NCBI GenBank assembly: GCA_023249635.1
Contig: JAHFCH010000019.1
Coordinates: 1-49,841 of the forward strand
Reading direction: 5' to 3'
Source: Fibrobacterota bacterium
GTDB lineage: Bacteria; Fibrobacterota; Fibrobacteria; UBA11236
Length of the DNA stretch: 49,841 bases
Shown here piece by piece: positions 24,493 through 32,363 of the stretch. The notes under the pieces are model-generated. The model was not told where the DNA came from. It made no database searches and worked only from the letters and a program-made list of their open reading frames with translations. Numbering within the stretch: the first letter of the stretch is position 1; each line of letters starts with the position of its first letter. A program made the translations under genes and the position numbers.

Positions 24493-25317
24493 CTACTTCG
24501 CCACCGGCCTGAAACATCCCGACACGTCGAATTCCGAGCGCCGGAAATAATCCGATAAGTTGAATGTGCTCTCCGCCGCCCCCAGGAAAAGGAATCCTCC
24601 GGGTTGCAGCAAACGATGCGCACGCGCCAAGATCGAGCGCTTATCCGCGTCATCCATATAGATGAGAACGTTGCGCAGGAAAATCACGTCCATGCGCGGG
24701 AACACCGGCCATTCCAGGCACAGATTCAGGGTCCAGAACCGGACCATGCGCCTTACCTCTTCGCGCAGGCGCCAGCCCTGGCCTTCGGCCGCGAAGTATT
24801 TGCGGGCCAGTTCGGGGGATAAACCCCGATTCATCTCAACCTGGGTGTAAAGTCCGGCCCGGGCGCGATCCAAAATGCCATTGGCGATATCGGTGGCGAA
24901 AATTTGCACCGTCCAATCGGCGAGTTGGGGAAAGCCTTCCCGTAGGGTGAGCGCGATGCTGTAGGGCTCCTGCCCCGTGGCGCAGGCCGCCGACCAGATG
25001 TTGAGGCTGCGGTCACCGCGCTTGGCCGCCATCAGGGCCGGCATGGCCTTGTCGCGCAGGGCTTCGAAGGGCGCGCCATCGCGGAAGAAATAGGTTTCAT
25101 TGGTGGTCATCGCCTCCACCGCTTCCGCCACCAGGGTTTCCGGCGCGCCTTGGCGCAGATAGGCGATGAACTCCCCGACCCCGCGCATTCCCATGCGCTC
25201 ATAGATGCGGCCGAACCGGGCTTCCACCAGGTAACCCTTATCCTTATCCAGACGGATGCCCGTGCGCTTGTGCACGAGCTCCGCAACGAAGGCGAGATCG
25301 ATTTCGCTAAGCGCCAT
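24493..25317 (-). CDS. cheR: Chemotaxis protein methyltransferase CheR
   Basis: A 274-residue S-adenosylmethionine-dependent enzyme that methylates glutamates of chemoreceptors for adaptation. N-terminal CheR domain: DLAFVAELVHKRTGIRLDKD, then TTNETYFFRD. Methyltransferase domain: LNIWSAACATGQEPYSIAL (SAM-binding), FATDIANGILDRARAGLY, RFWTLNLCLEWP and FLRNVLIYMD. It is the last gene of the leftward che operon and ends at the bidirectional heptad terminator. The open frame extends 17 codons further upstream, but the ATG at 25317 (MALSEIDLAF) fits the family start and overlaps the cheB end by 11 bases. No C-terminal TPR extension is present. Confidence 0.94.
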   Translation of the reverse strand: MALSEIDLAFVAELVHKRTGIRLDKDKGYLVEARFGRIYERMGMRGVGEFIAYLRQGAPETLVAEAVEAMTTNETYFFRDGAPFEALRDKAMPALMAAKRGDRSLNIWSAACATGQEPYSIALTLREGFPQLADWTVQIFATDIANGILDRARAGLYTQVEMNRGLSPELARKYFAAEGQGWRLREEVRRMVRFWTLNLCLEWPVFPRMDVIFLRNVLIYMDDADKRSILARAHRLLQPGGFLFLGAAESTFNLSDYFRRSEFDVSGCFRPVAK

Positions 25318-26410
25318 GCGGGGGCTCGCTAGGGGGCTTGCGCATCCGGCCTTGCAATACGGCGCCATGGATTACCTCGCCCATACGGCCGATGGGAACC
25401 ATGCGATGATGCAAGCCCGCTTTGACCACCGATCCGGGCATACCCCACACCACGCTGCTGGCTTCGTCCTGGACGAAGATGGAGCCGCCCGCTTTGCGTA
25501 TGTATCCCGCCCCTTCGGTTCCGTCCTGGCCCATTCCGGTCATGATCACCCCCAGGGCGGAGGCGCCGTAGACCGCGGCGACGGATTCGAAAAGCAGGTT
25601 GGCGGAAGGGCGGCAGGAAAGTACCGGCGGTTCTTCATCGATGACCAATTCCACCCGTGCGCCGCGGCGCACGACGCGCATATGGAATCCGCCCGGCGCG
25701 ATCCATACCTTGCCGGGTACCACTTCCGCTCCTGCGAAGCCCTCTTCCACCTCCAGCGACGAACGTCGGGTGAGGCTGTCGGCCAGGGATTTCGTGAAGG
25801 GGGCGGGCATATGCTGCACGATGAGGACGGGTACCGGGAAATCGGCCGGCAAGCGCGGGATGACTTCGGCCAGGGCCTTGGGGCCTCCGGTGGAAATGCC
25901 GATCGCGACTACATCGATGCGCGGTCGCGCAGCCGCGGCTACCGGGGTCCAGCCGGGGTCGGCCGCCGCGGGTTCGGGAACGGTGCGAACGATGGAAGGG
26001 GATCCGTTGCCAAGGGCGTGGATCTTCTCCAGCAATTCGCGGCGGAAGGATTCCAGCGGGGCGGCGGCGCGGCCGCCTTTGGGCTTGGTGACGTAGTCCG
26101 AAGCCCCGCCCAATAGGGCTTTCACGGTAACGGCGCTTCCCTGCTCGGTCAACCCGCTGCACATGATGACGGGGAGATGCGGGCGCTGACGACGGATTTC
26201 CGCCAGGGTCTGCAGACCATCCATGCCCGGCATATCCACGTCGAGCATCACCACATCGGGGGCGCAGTCGGATAACCTGGAAAGGGCCGAAGCACCCGAG
26301 TGCGCGGTGGCCGCAATCTCGATGCCCGGATCGGTCCCCAGCACATCCGACAAGACCTTGCAGGCGACGACGGAGTCGTCGACGATGAGGACACGGATGC
26401 GGTGGCCCAA
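25307..26410 (-). CDS. cheB: Chemotaxis response regulator methylesterase/deamidase CheB
   Basis: A 367-residue protein with an N-terminal receiver domain (RVLIVDDSVVACKVL; phospho-acceptor in VVMLDVDMPGMDGL; Lys in DYVTKPKGG) and a C-terminal methylesterase domain. The catalytic triad motifs are visible: Ser in AIGISTGGPKAL, His in VQHMPAPFTKSL and Asp in MTGMGQDGTEG. It removes methyl groups from chemoreceptors when phosphorylated by CheA. The linker (about residues 125-175) is Ala/Pro-rich. The start is a TTG at 26410, three bases after the mcp stop, because no ATG occurs before the first receiver strand. It sits between mcp and cheR in the operon. Confidence 0.95.
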   Translation of the reverse strand: MGHRIRVLIVDDSVVACKVLSDVLGTDPGIEIAATAHSGASALSRLSDCAPDVVMLDVDMPGMDGLQTLAEIRRQRPHLPVIMCSGLTEQGSAVTVKALLGGASDYVTKPKGGRAAAPLESFRRELLEKIHALGNGSPSIVRTVPEPAAADPGWTPVAAAARPRIDVVAIGISTGGPKALAEVIPRLPADFPVPVLIVQHMPAPFTKSLADSLTRRSSLEVEEGFAGAEVVPGKVWIAPGGFHMRVVRRGARVELVIDEEPPVLSCRPSANLLFESVAAVYGASALGVIMTGMGQDGTEGAGYIRKAGGSIFVQDEASSVVWGMPGSVVKAGLHHRMVPIGRMGEVIHGAVLQGRMRKPPSEPPHGA

Positions 26411-26412
26411 AT

Positions 26413-27891
26413 TCAGCCTACGAAGCTTTGCAGATCCGAAAGCATCCGCACCAGTTCATCCGCCGATTTCTTGGTCTCCCCCGCCCCCATGGCGGTACCT
26501 TGGGCCGCCTTGGCGACGCCGCTGATATTACTCGAGATCTCGGAAGTACCGCGGGCGGCCTCGGAAACGTTCTTGGCGATTTCATTGGTGGTCACGGTCT
26601 GCTCTTCCACCGCGCCGGCGATGGTGTTCTGGATATCGCTGATTTGGCGGATAATGTTGGCGATTTCCGTAATGGAGCTGATGGCGCCCTTGGTATCGCC
26701 CTGGATGGCCTCGATCTTCCTACTGATGTCCTCGGTGGCCTTGCTGGTCTCCTTGGCCAGTTCTTTGACTTCGTTGGCCACCACTGCGAAGCCTTTACCG
26801 GCATCGCCCGCGCGGGCAGCCTCGATGGCCGCGTTCAGGGCCAGCAGGTTGGTCTGCTCCGCGATGGAGGTGATGAGCTTGATGATCTTGCCGATCTCTT
26901 CGCTGCTCTGGCCCAGTTTCGCCACGTTGCTATTGGTCTGGTCGGCCTTACGGACGGCGTTATCCGCCACCCGCACCGATTCAGAAGTGCTCTTGGAGAT
27001 CTCGCGGATACTGGCTGTCATCTCCTCCGTGCCCGTCGCCACGGTCTGCACGCTTTGGTTCACCTGGTGGCTGGAAGAAGAAACCACCGTCGCCTGGGAA
27101 GAGGTCTCCTCGGCGTTGGCGCTCATCTGCTGGCTGACCTGGGAAAGCTGGCGCGAAGCGAGGTCGAGGCCATGGGAGATCTGGGACAAGCTGCCGGTAA
27201 TCTGGCGGGTGAAAAACGCGCACAAAAGGATGACCACCGCGATGATGGCCAGGCCGAAGCTGCCCAACATCACGGTGCGGATCTTGAGGATATGCGCCGC
27301 GGCCGATTCATCCTGCATGTATTTATCGTTGGAAAGACTCACCACCTTATCGATAGCGGCCCGGTGCTGCTCGTATTTCTCGGTCAGGATGCCGTGGGCC
27401 ATCTTCTGGGCCGCGGCGCGATCGCCCGATTTGAGCAGCGGAATGAATTCATGGTCGCGGAGATCCATCAATTCCAAGCCGGGGCGGTAGGAATCCTCCA
27501 GCAAGGTGGTTTTGATTACCCCTTCGGAAAGGTCCTTGATCCAGAACTCGCGGCGGGTATCATAGTCGGCGCGCAAGGATTTGCATTTCGCATACAATCC
27601 CTCGAGCTTCTGGGGATCGCTTTCATCCGCCATCTGGAGGATGGTCATATACGATTCAATCAGGTATTCCGGCGGCGGCAGGATGTCCGCGATGAGATCT
27701 TTGCTCTGCACGATATTCTTGTAATACGGACCGTTGATCTGGACGATCTTCAGGGTGTTCCAGGCCAAGCCGCCGAACGCGAGGAACGCGCCCAGGAACA
27801 AGGCCTGCAGAATGAGCAGCTTGGTATGGATGCGCGATTCCTTGAAGGAGGCCATCATTCCGTGCTTGCCGTGGGCATTGGGGTGTTCCAT
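26413..27891 (-). CDS. Methyl-accepting chemotaxis protein
   Basis: A 492-residue transmembrane receptor. Helix 1 is [20 protein letters not shown] (residues about 25-45). A mostly helical periplasmic sensor region of about 160 residues follows, resembling a four-helix bundle ([19 protein letters not shown]). Helix 2 is [20 protein letters not shown]. The cytoplasmic hairpin tip is [20 protein letters not shown] followed by [15 protein letters not shown], the CheA/CheW-binding core. The C-terminus lacks a CheR-binding pentapeptide tether. The open frame extends 41 codons upstream, but those residues are not protein-like and the ATG at 27891 has a CGGAG just upstream. It is the only receptor in the operon, so it is the likely input of this chemosensory system; the ligand is unknown. 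Confidence 0.94.
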   Translation of the reverse strand: MEHPNAHGKHGMMASFKESRIHTKLLILQALFLGAFLAFGGLAWNTLKIVQINGPYYKNIVQSKDLIADILPPPEYLIESYMTILQMADESDPQKLEGLYAKCKSLRADYDTRREFWIKDLSEGVIKTTLLEDSYRPGLELMDLRDHEFIPLLKSGDRAAAQKMAHGILTEKYEQHRAAIDKVVSLSNDKYMQDESAAAHILKIRTVMLGSFGLAIIAVVILLCAFFTRQITGSLSQISHGLDLASRQLSQVSQQMSANAEETSSQATVVSSSSHQVNQSVQTVATGTEEMTASIREISKSTSESVRVADNAVRKADQTNSNVAKLGQSSEEIGKIIKLITSIAEQTNLLALNAAIEAARAGDAGKGFAVVANEVKELAKETSKATEDISRKIEAIQGDTKGAISSITEIANIIRQISDIQNTIAGAVEEQTVTTNEIAKNVSEAARGTSEISSNISGVAKAAQGTAMGAGETKKSADELVRMLSDLQSFVG

Positions 27892-27922
27892 AGGGGCTCC
27901 GTGTTCCGTATTCGTTGCAGGT

Positions 27923-28372
27923 TCAGGTTTCGGGTAATTCGAGCGGTCCGGCCGCGGGGACGGGTGTAGCGAGCAGCGCGCGGGGATCGAGGATATGCAA
28001 AAGCGCGTTTTCAAGTTGGAAGACTCCGAGCACGGGCGCGCCTTCGCGGGCGGGCCCGGGACACGGGGCGAGGGCGGCGGGATCGAATTCGTAGACGTCG
28101 CCGGCCTTATCGGCCAGCAAACTGACCGGCTCCCCTTCGATATCGGAAATGATATGGATGGGCTCGCCGGAAATTCCGGCGGCAGGCAGGCCTAGGCGCT
28201 TGCGCAGGTTGACCACCACGGCGATTTGCCCCCGCAAGTTGATCAAGCCGTCCACCCACTCGGGGGCATTGGGCACCGGGGTAACGTCCTGGTGACGGAG
28301 AATCTCCTGGATGCCGAGGATATCGATGCCGTACGCGCCTTCGGCCAGATAGAATGAGCAATACTGGGCCAT
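27923..28372 (-). CDS. cheW: Chemotaxis coupling protein CheW
   Basis: A 149-residue single CheW domain that bridges receptors and CheA. It begins [19 protein letters not shown] and shows the family pattern [20 protein letters not shown] then [20 protein letters not shown], and ends with an Ala/Pro-rich tail of about 15 residues. A longer frame upstream lies within cheA in another register and was rejected. The ATG at 28372 starts just after the cheA stop region (TGA at 28374-28376), with GGAG about 12 bases upstream. Tight packing with cheA and the receptor gene marks it as the dedicated coupler of this cluster. Confidence 0.94.
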   Translation of the reverse strand: MAQYCSFYLAEGAYGIDILGIQEILRHQDVTPVPNAPEWVDGLINLRGQIAVVVNLRKRLGLPAAGISGEPIHIISDIEGEPVSLLADKAGDVYEFDPAALAPCPGPAREGAPVLGVFQLENALLHILDPRALLATPVPAAGPLELPET

Positions 28373-28373
28373 C

Positions 28374-30563
28374 TCAGGGAATCTCCGCCGTGGCCAAAGC
28401 GCTACCGAGCAGGGCTTCCGGGTCCACGATTTCCACGGCCCGGCCCCGCAGGATGGCCGAGCCCCGGATGCTGGGCCGTTCCGAAAGGGCAGGCATGATT
28501 TGGGCCGATCCGGCCACATCCAAAATGCGATCAACGACCACGCCCACGGTCTCTTCTCCGCGCGCAAGTACAATCACCTTGATGCCCTGGTCACCTGTCC
28601 GGATCGCGGCCGACAAGGGCGCGCGACGGCCTTCCAGCAGATCGGTCAGCCTTAGGATGGGCATGATGCGTCCCCGGCTTTGGCATACGTCGACTTCGCC
28701 CAGGCGCTCCAAGGCGGCAGGGGAAATCTCCTCCAGGCGCGAAATGGATACCAGCGGAAAGGCGTACATGCCCAAGCCTTCGACTTCGGAAAGCAGGAGA
28801 TTCTCTTCGGCTACAGACAGTCCGGAAGACGTCTCCGGCTGCGCGACCGAGGCGGCCAGGGCTTCGGCCTCGTCGGCTTCGCGGGCGAACCCGGCGGCCA
28901 GCGAGAGGCCTGGAATGTCCAGGATGAGCGCCACGCGGCCATCCCCCATGATGGTGGCGCCTGCGAACAAGGCCGCCGACTTGAGATGTTTGCTCAGCGG
29001 CTTGACCACGATTTCCTGGGTATCGCGCACGCTCCCCAGCAAAACCCCGAAATGCGCGTTGTCGGCTTGCACGACGGCGAGGAAATCTTCCGGGATGGCT
29101 TCGCGCAGGGGCCGGTAGGTTGGGCGGAACATGTCATCGAGACGCAACAAGGGCAGTAATTCGCCCCGCAGACGGTATACGGGATGGTCCTGGATCCACT
29201 CCACGCCTTTGCCTGGAGCGTCGGCCTTGAGGCGTACCACTTCGACGACGTTCACCTGGGGAATGGCGAAACGTTGGCCGGCGGCTTGCACGATGAGAGC
29301 GGGGATGATGGCCAGGGTAAGCGGGATTTTGATCCGCAGGGTGAGACCCTGCCCGGGCCGGTTGGCGAGATCAACGGTACCGCCGATACCCTCTACATGC
29401 TTCTTGACCACGTCCATGCCTACGCCGCGGCCGGAAACGTTGGTGACGGCTTCGGCGGTCGAAAAGCCGGGCAGAAAGATAAGCTGGGCCAATTCCCAAT
29501 CGGACATGCGCGATACCCGCTCCGTGGTCACCAGGCCTTTTTCCATGGCCTTGAAGGCCACCTTGGCCACATCGATACCGGCTCCGTCGTCCCCGATCTC
29601 GATGGTTACCTGTCCGCCTTTGTGGTAGGCCTTCAAGCGGATGGTGCCTACCGCCGGTTTTCCCGCACGTACGCGTTCGGCGGCCGGTTCAATGCCATGG
29701 TCGATGGAATTCCGCAGCACATGGGTGAGCGGGTCCTTGATGGCTTCCAGAATGGTCTTATCGAGTTCGGTTCCCCCGCCGTCCATCTCCAGGCGCACTT
29801 CCTTACCGCAGGTATGGGCCAGGTCACGCACCAGGCGCGGAAAGCGTGTCCATACGTTGCGGATGGGCTGCATGCGCGTTTTCATAACGCCCTCTTGCAG
29901 CTCGCTGGTAATCAGATCCAATTGCTGCGCGGCTCCCGGAGCGGCGCCTTTCTGCCGATCGTTGGCGTGCTGGAGCACCTGGTTGCGTACCAGTACCAAT
30001 TCGCCTACCAGATTCATCAGCTTGTCGAGCAGCGCCACATCTACGCGGATGGTTTGATCGCTTCCTCGGCCGGCTTCCCCATGGGCTTCGGGTACGTGAT
30101 CCGCGGAACCATCCGGGGATTTCTCCGCTGCGCTCCAATCTCCAGCCGGCGTGCCGGGCGGATTGGCGACCGCGGTTCCGGTCCGTCCTCCCGCCATCAA
30201 AGCTTCCATCTCCGCCACCAGAGCGGAATGATCGAAGGCGGCATCGCCTCCCGAGGTTTCGATACTGCGGAGGCATGCGCGCACCGCGTCCCCCAGCTTG
30301 AGCAGGCAGGAGACGACGCCGGCATCGGCCGCAAGCTTGCCGTCGCGCAGCAGGCTGAGCAGGCTTTCGCCCGCATGGGTCAGGGATTCGAGCTTGGCGA
30401 AGCCGAGAAAGCCGCAGGCGCCTTTGATGGTATGGGCGATGCGGAATACGTTGGCCAATCCGTCGGGACCGGCATGGTCCTTTTCCAGGGCGAGCAGCAG
30501 GACATCGTATTTGTCCATGGCTTCCGCCGACTCGATGACGAATTCCCGTACGATATCATCCAT
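28374..30563 (-). CDS. cheA: Chemotaxis histidine kinase CheA with two CheW-like domains
   Basis: A 729-residue kinase that autophosphorylates in response to receptors and passes phosphate to CheY and CheB. P1 (residues 1-115) has phospho-acceptor His44 in RIAHTIKGACGFLG. A linker of about 70 residues replaces a recognisable CheY-binding P2 domain. P3 begins near VALLDKLMNLVGELVLVRNQ. P4 has LTHVLRNSIDHGIE (N box), EIGDDGAGIDVAKV and SGRGVGMDVVKKHVEGIGG (G boxes). A first P5/CheW-like domain follows (GQRFAIPQVNVVEVVRL), then a second complete one (AFPLVSISRLEEIS to IRGSAILRGRAVEIVD). Tandem P5 domains are uncommon. It lies between cheY-like and cheW genes with almost no spacing. Confidence 0.95.
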   Translation of the reverse strand: MDDIVREFVIESAEAMDKYDVLLLALEKDHAGPDGLANVFRIAHTIKGACGFLGFAKLESLTHAGESLLSLLRDGKLAADAGVVSCLLKLGDAVRACLRSIETSGGDAAFDHSALVAEMEALMAGGRTGTAVANPPGTPAGDWSAAEKSPDGSADHVPEAHGEAGRGSDQTIRVDVALLDKLMNLVGELVLVRNQVLQHANDRQKGAAPGAAQQLDLITSELQEGVMKTRMQPIRNVWTRFPRLVRDLAHTCGKEVRLEMDGGGTELDKTILEAIKDPLTHVLRNSIDHGIEPAAERVRAGKPAVGTIRLKAYHKGGQVTIEIGDDGAGIDVAKVAFKAMEKGLVTTERVSRMSDWELAQLIFLPGFSTAEAVTNVSGRGVGMDVVKKHVEGIGGTVDLANRPGQGLTLRIKIPLTLAIIPALIVQAAGQRFAIPQVNVVEVVRLKADAPGKGVEWIQDHPVYRLRGELLPLLRLDDMFRPTYRPLREAIPEDFLAVVQADNAHFGVLLGSVRDTQEIVVKPLSKHLKSAALFAGATIMGDGRVALILDIPGLSLAAGFAREADEAEALAASVAQPETSSGLSVAEENLLLSEVEGLGMYAFPLVSISRLEEISPAALERLGEVDVCQSRGRIMPILRLTDLLEGRRAPLSAAIRTGDQGIKVIVLARGEETVGVVVDRILDVAGSAQIMPALSERPSIRGSAILRGRAVEIVDPEALLGSALATAEIP

Positions 30564-30575
30564 GCGCGCATCCGC

Positions 30576-31106
30576 CTAAGGTTTGGCTTCCGCAGGCTTG
30601 GCCGGTTCATCCTTGGAGGCCTCGGCAGCCTTGCCATCAGGGGCCGCGGCTGCGGATTCGGCGGCAGGCGCCTCCGCCCCGGTTGGGGGCTCCATGGTGA
30701 CGGCTGCCAAGGGTTCCACCTTGGCGGGCGCGCTGATGCCGTGCTGCTTGAAGAACGGGGCCAGTTTTTCGCGAATAACGTCGAGGGTAAAAGGCTTGAC
30801 CACGTAATTGGTGGCACCGGCCTTGACCGCCTCCAGGATATGCCCCTTTTCCGATTCTGAAGTGACCATGATCACGGGAATGGCCGATGTAATCGGGGAT
30901 GCCTTCATCTTCTTCAAGGCATCAATGCCGTTCATGTTCGGCATGTTCCAATCCATGAGCACCAGCGCCGGCTTCTGCTCGGCGGCCATGCGCACGGCCT
31001 GGAATCCGTCCGCGGCCTCGATAATGTCGTTCAGCCCCAAGCCCTGCAGCATCCGTTTCTGGATGGTCCGCATGGTACCGGAATCGTCTACCAAAAGGAT
31101 TTTCAT
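30576..31106 (-). CDS. cheY: CheY-like response regulator with an acidic Ala/Pro/Lys-rich tail
   Basis: A 176-residue protein. Residues 1-122 are a single receiver domain typical of CheY: MKILLVDDSGTMRTIQKRML, phospho-acceptor Asp in LVLMDWNMPNMNGIDAL, Thr/Ser in IMVTSESEKGHI and Lys in NYVVKPFTLD. No DNA-binding or enzymatic output domain follows; instead a tail of about 45 residues rich in Ala, Pro, Glu and Lys (for example AEASKDEPAKPAEAKP) is probably disordered. The start ATG at 31106 begins the first receiver strand; the frame's extension upstream was discarded. It sits between cheX and cheA, so it is the natural phosphate target of this CheA. Confidence 0.92.
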   Translation of the reverse strand: MKILLVDDSGTMRTIQKRMLQGLGLNDIIEAADGFQAVRMAAEQKPALVLMDWNMPNMNGIDALKKMKASPITSAIPVIMVTSESEKGHILEAVKAGATNYVVKPFTLDVIREKLAPFFKQHGISAPAKVEPLAAVTMEPPTGAEAPAAESAAAAPDGKAAEASKDEPAKPAEAKP

Positions 31107-31131
31107 GTGAGCGGATCCTTCAATTAATGCC

Positions 31132-31602
31132 CTAGATAAGGCTCTTGAAACTAACGGCCAGGTCGAATTTGCCCGCCGGAGAATCGAATGGAATGACCAC
31201 GGCCACCGAATCGCCATGTCCCGCCACCGTATGCCGGTCACCCAGGATTACCGTCGGCAAGGAGATGGCCAACTTATAACGGGAAAGATCATGCTTGGCC
31301 GACCCCGCCACGATATTGGCGAGTTCACCCACCGCATCGGTGATCTGGTTGGTGGTCACCTTCTCTTCACCTAGGAAAGAAGCCACTACGCCATGGGCGG
31401 TGGCCTTGGTAAAGCTCAGGGATACGCTTCCCTTCGCTCCCCCGGTGAATCCGATGACGCCGGTGACGTCGTAGGCTTCCGCCCCCGTATCCTTGATGCG
31501 GATGCGTCCCGGTTCCACCTTCAGCTTGACCATGGCGGCGAAAGTCTGGATGGTCGCCTGGATGAAGGGATTGACATGCTCGGCTTTTAGGGTAATGTCC
31601 AC
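31132..31602 (-). CDS. cheX: CheY phosphatase CheX
   Basis: A 156-residue protein of the CheC/CheX/FliY phosphatase family, which removes phosphate from CheY. It starts MDITLKAEHVNPFIQATIQT, contains a mixed beta sheet region GVIGFTGGAKGSVSLSF, and has the active-site helix with Glu and Asn, DAVGELANIVAGSAK, matching the E-x-x-N signature of the family. A long C-terminal part (residues 110-156) continues the fold. It is the first gene of the leftward che operon, 25 bases before the cheY-like gene. An AAGGAG lies upstream at a slightly long distance. CheX without CheC is normal. Confidence 0.9.
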   Translation of the reverse strand: MDITLKAEHVNPFIQATIQTFAAMVKLKVEPGRIRIKDTGAEAYDVTGVIGFTGGAKGSVSLSFTKATAHGVVASFLGEEKVTTNQITDAVGELANIVAGSAKHDLSRYKLAISLPTVILGDRHTVAGHGDSVAVVIPFDSPAGKFDLAVSFKSLI

Positions 31603-31931
31603 GGATGCTCCTTGCTCCGGGAGGATCTTAACAGGCGGCTCCCGACGGCTACAAGGGCCGGGATCGGCCGATTCCGGCGGCCGCCGGGATGAAAAGCGCG
31701 TGCCTGGCGTTCAAAGATGGCGTAATCGCAAGCAAATTCCGGCTTGGGTAACATATATGTTACGTCAGCCCGGGCCGCCCCGAGTGGCCCCGGGAGGCCA
31801 GTGGTCAAGCATTTTCGGGAGCCCCGATTTGGGTTTTCAGCGAGAGTCCCAAACACTACGGTCAAGGGAGGGGCAAATGCGGTTTCCCGGGAGGCCGTCG
31901 CGCCGTATCATTCGGATTCGGAGGTACGGTA
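31603..31931. other. Divergent promoter region of the che operon and an unknown gene
   Basis: About 330 bases between the leftward che operon and a rightward unknown gene. It holds a perfect 16-base palindrome (listed separately) and GC-rich inverted segments around 31655-31695. It contains no supportable gene. I could not define -35/-10 hexamers with confidence. Confidence 0.5.
31748..31763. promoter_or_regulatory. Perfect 16-base palindrome, candidate operator
   Basis: GTAACATATATGTTAC is its own reverse complement and lies mid-way between the che operon start and the divergent gene at 31932. Uninterrupted symmetry with an AT-rich centre suits a dimeric helix-turn-helix regulator. The regulator is unknown. 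Confidence 0.5.
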
Positions 31932-32354
31932 ATGTCGGTGATGCGCGCCCTGGACGAAGCGGAGTACGTGTATACACGAGAAGGCAAAAAGCGCGTGACC
32001 CACGAAGCCTATAGCTACATGATCACGCCTTTCGCGTACCCGCCCATCAAGGTGCTGGTATATAAGGGCCATATCGACAATCGAGGCACCTTCCAGGCGG
32101 TGGACTCCCCCAAGGACATCATCATCACCCAGGAAGAATTCAAGGAATTGCTGTGCCCGAACGCGCATGGCAAACCAGCCGGGGATTTCCGCCTTTCCGA
32201 TATCCTGCGTTGCCTTAAACGCAGGAATGCCCCTCCCCCGGCGCCCGCGGCCGATGCCGTCGCTGTCCCGGCGTCAGCCAATCCGGTTGCCGGCAATGCT
32301 GGAGCGGTGAAAACCGAGGAGCCCAAACCCGCGGAACCTGCGGTTAAGAGCTGA
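31932..32354 (+). CDS. Unknown cytoplasmic protein with a Pro/Ala-rich tail
   Basis: A 140-residue protein. The first 95 residues look like a compact alpha/beta domain (YSYMITPFAYPPIKVLVYKG, then PKDIIITQEEFKELLCPN); the last 45 are Pro/Ala/Lys-rich and probably disordered, ending EPKPAEPAVKS. No signal peptide or membrane segment is present. I do not recognise the family. The start is well supported by GGAGG seven bases upstream of the ATG. It is divergent from the che operon across the palindrome-containing region and convergent with the membrane hybrid kinase ten bases downstream. Its tail resembles the CheY-like protein's tail in composition, but no functional link can be claimed. Confidence 0.65.
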   Translation: MSVMRALDEAEYVYTREGKKRVTHEAYSYMITPFAYPPIKVLVYKGHIDNRGTFQAVDSPKDIIITQEEFKELLCPNAHGKPAGDFRLSDILRCLKRRNAPPPAPAADAVAVPASANPVAGNAGAVKTEEPKPAEPAVKS

Positions 32355-32363
32355 GCAACCGTT

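Noticed and set aside
26428-27969. Plus-strand open frame of 513 residues
   Set aside because: Antisense of the methyl-accepting chemotaxis protein.
29184-30860. Plus-strand open frame of 558 residues
   Set aside because: Antisense of cheA.
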